Assembly: GCA_000934455.1 (NCBI GenBank)
Contig: KN886447.1
Coordinates: forward strand, 20,156-84,155
Direction: 5' to 3'
DNA: 64,000 nt
From: Apostichopus parvimensis
Lineage: Eukaryota; Echinodermata; Holothuroidea; Aspidochirotida; Stichopodidae
How positions within the stretch are numbered: the stretch's first letter is position 1; every line of letters begins with the position of its first letter. The notes beneath the pieces are model-generated. The model was not told the DNA's origin, searched no databases, and saw only the letters and a program-made list of their open reading frames with translations. Shown one piece after another: positions 21,028 through 33,000 of this stretch. Position numbers and translations under genes: made by a program.

Positions 21028-24000
21028 TTGCTGCTGTTGTGGCTGCTGGGGCGGCGGCTGAGATGGGGCGCTATTATCACCACTTGGCCTAGTTTTCTTC
21101 AGATATATTGTTTGGAGGTGTCCATCTGTTATCGGATGGTCTGGAAATTTTATCAGAAGTTGTGATTCGAAGAACTGGTAACCCTACACAAGGAAAGAAC
21201 AAAATAATAGTACAAATGTTACACAGAATGATGAATACGAGTTCTGAATTGGCATCAGCATATAATATATATATTTATATATATACTGACTGGGTCTCCC
21301 ATATATGTAAAGACGAGTCAATGAAATGTCAAACAGGATGGCACAGAACTCCAAAGCTCAAAAAGAACACACAAATGCCATCACCTTTGCATAAATGCCT
21401 TTTCCCTTTGACAAGGAATAGAAAGTGGTAATGTCTTTTTATTGGGGGGGGGGGGATGGGGGTGCCACCTACCTGCAAACACCTCATAGCCTCCGAGGCC
21501 ATGACTGCTTCTCTGAAATTGATGAAGGCACAAAACTTTTCTGGAAGTCTTCTCATACTCTCTATAACTCCAAACCTAATTAAAACAAAACATAAAAAAA
21601 CATTGACAAATTTAGTCAAAATGAAATGTTTTCCTTCATGTATGTGGGGAACATAAAGACAACCTTTTCTTCTCACAATGTTGAAGAGACCAAACCCATT
21701 CAACCAACAACAATGGTGACAAACTCACCAAAGAAGGAAACATCACAAAGAAATCTCTCTCTCTCTAATCACATTCTTCTTTCTCCAAAATAATGAGAGG
21801 TAGTTTGTAAGACTGCAAGTGTTGTTAGCAGAATATTATCTCAAGCAAACCAGAAAAGCCAATAGGCTTAGATATTCCCTGTCTGCATTTTGTAAGAACT
21901 TTTGGAGTAACACTGGACAAACATCTTTATGATTTGACCATTGTTGACCTCAAATGATTAGCATGGGACCTTGCATCAAGTGAATCTGCACATCAAGTAT
22001 GAAGTCCAACCATGTTTCACTTTTGGAGTTATCATCTTCAGAAAGTTATCACAGCTTGACCTATCTTTACATTGACCTACACAAAAACAATAGGGTCCTT
22101 ATGCTCATCAAGGTGGATCTACACGTGTACCAAGTGTCTAGTTAGTCAAATTTTTTACTGTTGGAATTCATGTGTGTACTATGTTATCAGACTTTGACCT
22201 CTAGTGAGCTTATCAGCCACCACAGAAACAATAGGGTACTTGAAAATACTAAGGTGGAGTTACATACCAAATGTGACAAAAACATTAATTTTGGACCTCT
22301 AAAGACCTCCACCAAATAAATAAACAAACAAATATATTAATAAAATAAAACATTATGTTCTCAAATAATTTGATATGTTGCTTCAGTGGACTACTCTTAT
22401 CAATATTTTACACAACAGCTACATGGATTCACAAATCTCTGATGCTTGGAAAATGGTAATTTCTCCCAAAACTGTAAATGAGCTCTCAAAATATAGCCTG
22501 CAATTAGTTAATTTAATGAAATTAATTTTACTGATTAAGTTAAAGCCACATAGTTAACTAATTCTTGAAATGTAGATACTTCAGTTGATTTCATTAATTT
22601 TTATTTTTATTATAGGTATTTACAAAACAAAAAGAATACTGTTCTGAAATAAAGCTGAAATTGAAAACATACTTTCCAAATAAGTCTCTGATATGCTTTT
22701 CTGTTGCGCTCTGGCTTAGATTGCCAATCCATAAAGAACGAAGTTTCTCGGGGTTTCGGACGCTGAAACAGACGAACGAAATATGAAATTTAATATCAAA
22801 TATTATAATAAAATGTGAACCTTCATATTTTACTTTGGAAATATTGCTAGAGGAGTACATCAATTCCCCTTGTAAAGGGTTTAAAAGGAATGAAAAGTTA
22901 ACTCTGAAATTAATCGCTGGAAGAAGGCGAATCTAAACTGTTTTCTTTAGTATTCAACATGTTGTTTTTTAGCATAACTAACGCTATAATGAATACAAAG
23001 TAAGCCTATACACTCAAAAGGTTTGCATTGAATGCAAAGTACTTCTATACACAAAGGTTTGCATTGAATGCAAAGTACTTCTATGCACTTAATGATCGTT
23101 TTCTATATTTCGGCAAAAGAAATTATTGCGTAAATTTCAACTGTGTTTTTAACTATTAAAAGGACCCTTTCGTGCAGGGTCTCCCAAGCTTAGTAACTAA
23201 TTCAATAGATATCTACTAACGATACACTGATAAAGGATATGCAAATCATATTTTACAGGACCCCTTTGTAATTGCTCCATGCAACGTTAGTTCAAGCCCT
23301 CCTCATTTGAAGTCGTGTTGACTTGAGCTAAGAAATAGTTTGAAACCTAACCAGAGTTGGAGGTTTTAAACTTTAATTTCACACACCAATCTTTGTCAGA
23401 TATTCACAATGAATTTTTATACCCATAATTCATTTCTGGAAAAAGGAAGAATGCTTAACTTGAGACCCACAATGCACTATTCTCAGTATGACTCGAGAAG
23501 CAGAATTGTAAAAGTACGGTACACAAAAAATGAAAAATTCACAGAGTTTTCAAAAATCAATAACCAGATACACAGAACACGTTTGGAAAGTTGATGGAAG
23601 TTTGACTTTGTGAGCAGCTGATAAAATTCTATTCCAAGGAGTAAATGACTTTGACATGGCCCCATGGAAGACTGGATTAGACCTTGAAATTACATCCTTG
23701 TACTTGGCGTTCCTGCTTCGATTACTTACTCTGTTTTAGCTTGCTGTATAGTTTCGGACAGAATGTCTTCCTCATCTGATATATAGACGTCTTCGTCTAA
23801 TTCTTGCGGACTTCCAGCCAGCGTACCCGATAACAACGCTTCGGCCGCATCTTGGACTGAGCCAAATTTTAAAACAGCTATTTCACTTTGCACTTTTGTG
23901 AAACCCATATCCTGCAAGAGATTATTCGATGGGGAATTACCATTAATCAATCGATCCATCCATAAATCATCAATCAATATTTCAATACGGCAGGTGCAGT

Positions 24001-27000
24001 TGCTTGAACTGAGCAAAATTGAAAAACAGTTATATCAACTTGCATTCTTGTAGAAACCCATTTAGTGCAAAAGATCAATAGGTATTGATACCATCCAATC
24101 AATCAAACAAACAAGTGATAAATCAGTTTAGAATCTCAAGTATATGCAGTATATTCAGGTATTTTAAAACCAACTAACATATGGGAATCTCTTTCATATT
24201 CTTAGAAACTGTCATATATCAACAGGATACTATGATGAGTATGCTCAGGAAATCCTTGTTTCATTAGAGAATTGTTGAAAGCTCGGCACTGTTCTCTAGG
24301 GCNNNNNNNNNNNNNNNNNNNNNNNNNNNNNNNNNNNNNNNNNNNNNNNNNNNNNNNNNNNNNNNNNNNNNNNNNNNNNNNNNNNNNNNNNNNNNNNNNN
24401 NNNNNNNNNNNNNNNNNNNNNNNNNNNNNNNNNNNNNNNNNNNNNNNNNNNNNNNNNNNNNNNNNNNNNNNNNNNNNNNNNNNNNNNNNNNNNNNNNNNN
24501 NNNNNNNNNNNNNNNNNNNNNNNNNNNNNNNNNNNNNNNNNNNNNNNNNNNNNNNNNNNNNNNNNNNNNNNNNNNNNNNNNNNNNNNNNNNNNNNNNNNN
24601 NNNNNNNNNNNNNNNNNNNNNNNNNNNNNNNNNNNNNNNNNNNNNNNNNNNNNNNNNNNNNNNNNNNNNNNNNNNNNNNNNNNNNNNNNNNNNNNNNNNN
24701 NNNNNNNNNNNNNNNNNNNNNNNNNNNNNNNNNNNNNNNNNNNNNNNNNNNNNNNNNNNNNNNNNNNNNNNNNNNNNNNNNNNNNNNNNNNNNNNNNNNN
24801 NNNNNNNCTTCGTTAAAACTCTGGAAGAAATGGAGGGATTGCTTTGCTTATGTGGTGGCATGTAGGCACTGTGTCAAAATTAGAATGCTAAGGGGGCTGC
24901 AGAGCACTACAACACCAGGCTGCGGGGGGGGGGCAGCAATCCTACAACCAGGCTGCTGGGGGATGCAGCATAATATGACCAGGCTGCTGGGGGGCCTAGC
25001 ATCCTACAACCAGGCTGCTGGGGGCGTAGCATCCTACAACCAGGCTGCTGGGGGGATGCAGCATCCTACAACCAGACTGCTGGGGGGGGGGGCTGCAGCA
25101 TACTATTACCAGGCTGCTGGGAGGCCTAGCATCCTACAACCAGGCTGCTGGGGGGGATGCAGCATCCTACAACCAGGCTGCTAGGGGACGTAGCATCCTA
25201 CAACCAGGCTGATGAGTGGCTGCAGCATCCTTTTACCAGGCTGCTGGGGAGGGGCAGGATGCTCTGGGCAGTTTCACCCAGGGGCATTGCTAGTCTGCCA
25301 GGATAATCTCTCTTGTTTTATATTGATTCAGCCTAGCTGCAAGGGATTTTGCAGCTGCTGCAGCTTTTCTTTTTCACATTGTGCCTTCTTCACGTTTCAA
25401 AAAGTGACCACTTGTAAGAATTGTTTTACTTCTTTTACTCCCAGAGAGCATTTCAATCAATGGCCTAGAGAAATTCTTGTCATCTCTTATTGATGTTAGC
25501 TGGACAAGTTGGTTTACGGTTGTTTTATGGAGAGAACAAGTAGCAAAAGTAAAACTTTAATTTCTTATACAGAAAATTATAGAAGCATGTTCTCATCATC
25601 ATGGGGATGGTGATGAGGTTTTGAAACAGCATAGGTAAGGACCAGTCCCCCCCCCCTCCTCCGGTAAGTAATGAAAGTGGAACAACGATATACAGGAGAT
25701 CAAAGGTAAATATAAGCCACCTACCTGAAGTCCAGCTAAAGCACGACCTTTCCTAAAATATCCCTTAGGCCATTCCTTTGATAAACTAATTGCTCTTTCT
25801 GCATCTTTCAATGCCCTGTATTTGCAAGAAAGAAAACAGGAAGACATCAGGAGAATTAATTTCATTTCATCAAGGCCAGTATTCAATATTTTTGAACATG
25901 ACTTTACTTTCATAAAATAAAAGAATATTCAATAGTCCCGGTGATACACATTCTTATTGGGCGAGAACGTACCACAGATGAGCAGAAAGATGGAAGTCCA
26001 AAGTCCAGACAAATATTGTTAAATATTTTAAGGACAATTGCAATTAACCTTTGATGGTAAAACAAATAAACTTACTTTTCGTATAGACTAGTCTGATCAA
26101 AACAATAAGATCTGTTTCCAAAGAATCTGAAGAAAGTAAAGAAAAGCAAGACAAGTGTTGACAAGAAAGTTCAAACGGTGAAGGTAAACGGTCTGGAACC
26201 GTGTGAAAGGCAGAATACATAACATGTTGTAGTAATAACATGCAATTCCCAGCGATTTGTAAAATACTCTTAATTCCCCAGCGTATTCAGAGATTACACA
26301 ATGCATTAAACGTGTCTAAATGCTAAATGATCACTTTGGTCTATTTTTAAGCTAATATCAAGCAAAATTATCTTCATTTTTTGTTTTTTTCCACAGGGAT
26401 TCAAACATATATGACAAAACGTTTGTTTTTAGTATTCACAAATGATTTTGAATTCACTGGAACATCCTCAAAGGATGGAGTCCAGGTCCAATGTTATCCT
26501 ATCTACCATTTTTAAAGGTAGTAACAATTGTTCTGTATCAAAGTGAACTTGACGTAAACATTTGCGACGTCATCGAAGCACACTGACATATTTGCTCCGT
26601 GTTCTTTCTTTAACATATAACAGCTAATATTCTACTTCAAAATTGGGATACATCTCATTACTGATAGACCACAGTAATTGATAAATTATTAATTTCACAA
26701 CTCCTCAAGATATAAGGTTGGAACCCTATCCAAGGTGAGAACAATAAAGTTAATAATAATAATAAAGCAAACCAACACATCTCGTCTACAAGTCATGCCC
26801 AAGTACATTCCAGAGAGAGAGAGACACGCTGGACGAGTACTCAAAATGTAACTCTTGTCTGTGCACGCTCTTTTTGAAGCAATTCGTATTGACTTGAACA
26901 AAGGAATATCTGAATTTTTCCATACTATTTCTGTCAAACAGACGATGGCCATCATTGCAACACTCTTACAATTATGGAACCTATATGATATTTTACTTTC

Positions 27001-30000
27001 ATTTTCATATCTGCCCTTCAAAGTGGTTACTCAGCTATCGAGCCCATGTGACATATATACCACACCGAAACCAAAGAAGCATCTGCTGTTGATTAATTTA
27101 ACAAGACCATCTGTGGATAAAATGCACAGTCATCTACTAACAACCACTAACAACCACTTACATTTGCACAGAATGTATAGTTACTTTCAGTTCATCTGTG
27201 TTACATCAAAAGTGTAAACTACAAATGTTTCAATCATTCAGTGTCTTATTTCTAAAAAATGTGGCTGAATCACAAAATCTCATCATGTTACCATTTTGCT
27301 CCGAGTGCTTCTAGGATGCCCTCTAACTATTATCAGATTTCCTACACAAGTTCTTTCACTTTGTAAATCAAGAATTTCCAACACAAGTTCTTTTACTTTG
27401 TAAATCAAGAATTTTGGCAACAATTGTGATTCTCTGTTATGTACAAATTTGATACCGAAATGCTAAGAACATTCTGCTATCAGTAACATTAACAGTTTAC
27501 TTAGAAGAAAAACTCTACCAAGTTATTAGCAAGAATTGAAAGATACTCAAAAAAATGTATGGATGAAATAAAGTTTCCATTCACTTACAAGAACACCACA
27601 CAATGGCATAAGTGATTAACCATTTCATGTTTTTTTGTGTACAGTTTTGTTAGTTCTGTACTGTACCTGTTTATACTGTACAGTACAGTTGGTACAGTGA
27701 ATGTACAGTTTGTACAGTACATCTGTACAGTGCATCTAAACAGTACATCTGTACTGTACATCTGTACTGTAGAGATGTACAGTACATCTGTACTGTACAT
27801 CTGTACTGTAGAGATGTACTGTACATCTCTACAGTACATATGTACTGTAAATCTGTACTGTAGAGATGTAAATTACATGTGTACTGTACATATGTACTGT
27901 ACATCTGTACAGTACATCTGAACAGTACATCTGTACTGTACATCTGTACAGTGCATCTAAACAGTACATCTGTTCTGTACATCTGTACTGTAGAGATGTA
28001 CAGTACATCTGTACTGTACAGATGTACTGTACATCTCTACAGTACATATGTACTGTACAGATGTACTGCACATCTGTACAGTTTGTTCAGTACAGTTACC
28101 TCTTTGACAACAATTTTACATACACAGTTCCTTAAAGTCACATTGAATATATACGAAAAGTAACATTACTGGTCAAGTGTCATTTTATTTTCAAAGCAGA
28201 AAATCCAAGCTTTTCTTTATTTCTTTACCTGTGATCATTTGGATCCAAGCTGATGGCTTGAGAAAATAGTTCTATAGCTGCCTTATAATCACCTTTCGTG
28301 GCAAGTTCGTTTCCTCGTACTGCAAATGAGATGGGTAAGGCATTAATAGTATGGGGGTTCAAAACAGCAGGGGGTTTATAAAGTAATGTAAGAAGGAATA
28401 TCCAATGGGATAAAGCAGTAGCATCACTACGAAAGGAGATATCTACAGGTGTACTACACTGCCAGCCCAGAATATTGCTATGTTATCAAGCTCAGACACT
28501 GATAATCCAGGTAGCCTGACAACTTTTAAGCAGCACTCAAGGGTTTCATCCAGATTAAAGACTTGCGCTCATAAGCACACACACCGACACTGAATATCAA
28601 CTGAGTATCGATGAAAAGATTGTAAGGCCCTTTAAAGTTGCTCACAGGAGATTCGAGAATCAGGTTGAAATAAAATACACTAGCAGTTGGAAACGAGGAA
28701 ACATTTCTACATCGCACTGATAAGAAAAGTGACAAAATATCATAGATAGTCCATTAAATGTTTCTGCATATTCCATTATAATTAAAAATGCCACAAAATA
28801 AAACACAAATTTCACTTTACTTTATAAGAAAGGAAAATTTTGAGGTAAAATGTAGAGCACAAATGTATTTAATTGTTGGATTTCACAAGAAATAAAATGC
28901 AGATAAATACCTTGTCCGTGGGGAACGAAACCTTAAAATCAAAGGATTATTGAACTTACTAGCTAGTTTTCTACTTTTATGGATTTTAGCTTCGATGCTC
29001 TCAGCCTGCAAAGAAATTGAAAAGAAAGTGTGTTGAAAGTACAGAACAGGAAAACAGGATAATATCGCAACCTGCAGCTTGGATAATTCTGTTGACGAAG
29101 ATCAATTTGTCAAATATTCAAATTTAAGCAAATTATGACCTGAAATGACATTTGACCTCCTATCCTTGGTTAGCTTATGTGCTGCTTCAGCAACCAACCA
29201 CAGTCACAGGTTTTTGTCATGATTAGATTAATTCTCAAGAAGAGGAAGCATTTTAAAGGGTTTCATGTTTGGATCTGTCTTCATTCACACATGATGACAA
29301 GCCTTTGACCGGCCGACAAGATGATGGTTGGATGAATGGATGGATGGAAGGATGAATGGATGGATTAATGGACAGATGGATTGATGGACAGATAGATGGA
29401 TGAATGGATAGTTAGATGGATGAATTGATAGATGGATGAAAGGATAGACGAATGGACAGATATATGGATGAATGGATAGATGGATAGATTGGTGAATAGA
29501 TGGATGAATGGATGGACAGATAGATGGATGAATGAATTGATGGATAGATAGATGGATGAATGAATGGATAGTTAGATGGATGAATTGATAGATGGATGAA
29601 AGGATAGACGAATGGACAGATATATGGATAGATGGATAGATTGGTGAATAGATGGATGAATGGATGGACAGATAGATGGATGAATGGATTGATGGATAGA
29701 TAGATGGATGAATGGATAGTTAGATGGATGAATTGATAGATGGATGAAAGGATAGACGAATGGACAGATATATGGATGAATGGATAGATTGGTGAATAGA
29801 TGGATGAATGGATGGACAGATAGATGGATGAATGGATTGATGGATAGATTGATGGATGAATGGATAGACGGGTGGATAGATGGACGAATGGATAGATGGA
29901 TAAATGAACAAACGGATTGATGGACAGAAAGATGGATGCATAGATCAATGGATGGTTAGACATGAATGAATGAATAGATGGATGGATGACTGGATGGGGG

Positions 30001-33000
30001 ATGTATAGATGAACAGATGGATGGTTGGACATACTGCTATGATGCATGGTTCAACATACTGCTATAGCATATGCTCCACTGGAGATACCAACTGAGTTGA
30101 TTAAGTATTTTCTGACTCTTGGAGTGACCCATTGTCTTTAGCTTGCAAAGCAGAAAGATTAATAACTTAAGGGTAAAAATGAAATAATGAATTATCAAAA
30201 ACTTACTGTCTCTCCCTCATTAGACTTGCCACCTGCTTTCTTGTTCTTTTTCTGGCTTTGACCTGCATTTTTCTTAGCTACATTATTAACTGTTAAGGCG
30301 AAGAATGCACTATTTAAATCAAGACCTTGGGTAGCCTCATCTTCGCCAGATGAACTGAGAGTACGTGAAACAAAAAGAGAGGATTTGCATGAGTATAGGA
30401 ATAGATTTCTTTGTGTGTATATATCGCATCCACATATATGGGACTACAAACAACAACGGTGCATTAATTAATACTTCATGACAAAACTATTTTCAAACAG
30501 AAATACAATCATAATCGTCACACAAAATCATTCAGAAACGAACAAAAACACAGGAGGAGGGGTTACTCAAAAGTTTGGAAGTATTTAAGAACAGAACTTA
30601 TGCATTGATCTGATCAATTCTGAAACAATGAAACACATCCAAACAAGAGCTATAAGGTGTCTCTTTGAAGTCAAATTAATGATTATTGATGCTCCCAAAC
30701 ACAACTCACTGAGCAAAGATCGGCGCTTGGCTCACACTGTTGCTTACGGTGCCAAACAGACTAGACTAGAGCGGACATTACAAATTAAAGTGCTCTCTTT
30801 AGTTTATCTGATGGCCGCAGTGCCCATGTGATATTTTCCTATGTACCTTGTCCTTTTTTAAATCAATAAGTACTTGTTCAATATTACTGCCAATCTTGCA
30901 CTTGCATCTCAGCCATTTTTTTTTATAAAGCTGACTGAAATATTGCTTTAACATCTCAATAAATCAAGCTCCCTGCATCGAGAAAGTCAGTTTAATTTGA
31001 CTAAAATATATATGATATATTGAAACAAACATCACCTTACAGATTTTTAATTGATTAATTTCTGCCTAAACTTCACAGTGACTATTCCTTATTGTCTGTA
31101 AATTATTAGCCTAACTCTGTTCAATGCACACATTCTATGGTCATCAAAAGCCTTCTCCTAAATCTGTGTACTGAGCAAAGAACCGAGCAGAGATCTGGTG
31201 TGTACTACAGGCATCCGTAGAATCGGTTTAAGACTTTACTACTAAAACGTACGACAGTCAATATGCAGACTGTACCCTATGGACAATCCTGCTGATTCAT
31301 GTAACGATCAATTCTGTGCCACAATACCAATGGTGCTTGGAATTCCCCGATGTCGCAATCATGTTGCAATCATACAGCGTGCAACACACCTGCCCTGCTA
31401 ACTTGCACTATAAATATAACAGACTAACTGTAACTTGCTCCATATAGTTCAATTCAAAGGTCTGTAGTCCAAATTTTTCACAGGAAATTTATAATTTGTA
31501 AATACTTGGCTTCCAATGGAAAGAGACATAACTGATGGCAGCTATGGATTGGTGAATTGGACCTCCCTCCCTCCCCCAACCTCTCCTGCCCCCACCAATG
31601 AATTGAATGAATCTCTGTGTCACATATCTGTCTAATATCCTGATGTAAGATAAGCCATGAAGGCACAACCAGCTGATTTTAAAACAAACTCCTCCCTCCC
31701 ACATCCCCCTCCCCTCTCCCCACTATCCACTTCAGGCCAGGGATGTGTTACACAATGACCAACCTATAAGAAAGCAGAGCATCATAAAATGCACAAAGAA
31801 CAACACAATCACTGAAGTTGTCAAACTATTGTAACATATTTTCCTTCATATTACTTACCCACTGTCATGTTGTTTTCTCTTGTCTGCCTGTTTACTAGTT
31901 TTACTTTGCCGACTGGAAACTCCATTCTGGGAATGACTGTCCGGAGTACTTTTTCGACCTGACAAAGCTTTCGCAGAGCCAGGCTGTTTTTTGTCGGAAG
32001 AATTGGGCTTCTTATCTGATGAATTTGTCTTTTTATTTGGCATTGTTTGTTCCGAGCTGCTCAAGGGTTGAAGTACACTATTGGAATTATTGCTAGATAC
32101 CTATATAAAAAAAAAAATTGAAAGAGAGAAAAGCTAAGACATTAGTGAAAATGACAAAGCAATTAATAATTCAAATTAAGTTGAAAACACGTTTACAGCA
32201 ACCATTCAAGAAACGGGGGTGTGTAGGCTTCTGAATGGTAGATTCGGCTTGACACATGATGTAGATCTTTGTGAAGAACAACTCCAACAAACGGCTAAAA
32301 CAAAGATGAAAAAAAACTTGTTCCATTTGGGAGACATCCTTGTTTTAAAAGCTCCTTTCCTAAATCTGTGTTGTCATAGTGCCAATTTCTGTTCATTTTT
32401 CTATTCACATTTTCGAGGTACTGTAGACTGTTACAGGTGTGGACACTGAAACTATTCTTTTTAAGAGGTTCAATATTTTAGAATTGATGTGATTGGTTGG
32501 GTCTGTGTCTCTTATGGAACGGCTCCTCCGATGGGCCTTCTAGTTGCTGTTTATCCATAGATCAGCGTCTTAGAAACCAAAAATAAAACCCAAAACTTAA
32601 TGGTTTGGGTATTTACGAACGACGATACTTACCTGTCTCCAACTACACTAACGCACTTGTGTAGTGCGTTAGTGTGTTAGTGTAGTGCGCAAGTGCGTTA
32701 GTGTAGTTGGAGACAGGTAAGAGAGGAGTGAAGTAAATATAAACAATTTTACTTCAGGACAAAGGCCTACCTTAGATGAGTCCTTGCTCTGGATTTTATT
32801 TTCTTCTTCTTCGCTATCCGAGTCCGAGTCAGACGCTGAATGATGATTGGAGGACTTTGTATTGTTGTTTTCTTTCTCTTCTCTTTTCCTCTGTTTCCTT
32901 TTCTTCTTACGTTCTCGTTTCTTTTCTTTTTGCCTCTTTTCTCTCTCTATTTCCTCTATAAGGCTGTCTCCGTTGCGCTTCGCTTCCTGTTCGCGGTCAC

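Noticed and set aside
20956-21165. Plus-strand poly-leucine frame
   Set aside because: It is the antisense of the polyglutamine exon.
24202-24865. Two long frames across 24303-24807
   Set aside because: They consist of N-derived unknown residues.
27585-28163. Several 80-103-residue frames on both strands (YICTVQMYC-type)
   Set aside because: They come from the self-complementary TGTACA array and appear on both strands equally.
29412-30047. 211-residue minus-strand open frame (HPSIHPSI-type)
   Set aside because: It is the translation of the GGAT tetranucleotide array; the unit prevents stops. No domain or splice partner.
30628-30831. 67-residue frame in the intron after exon 8
   Set aside because: The composition is protein-like but there is no domain, it lies antisense in an intron, and no splice partner was found; kept as unknown.
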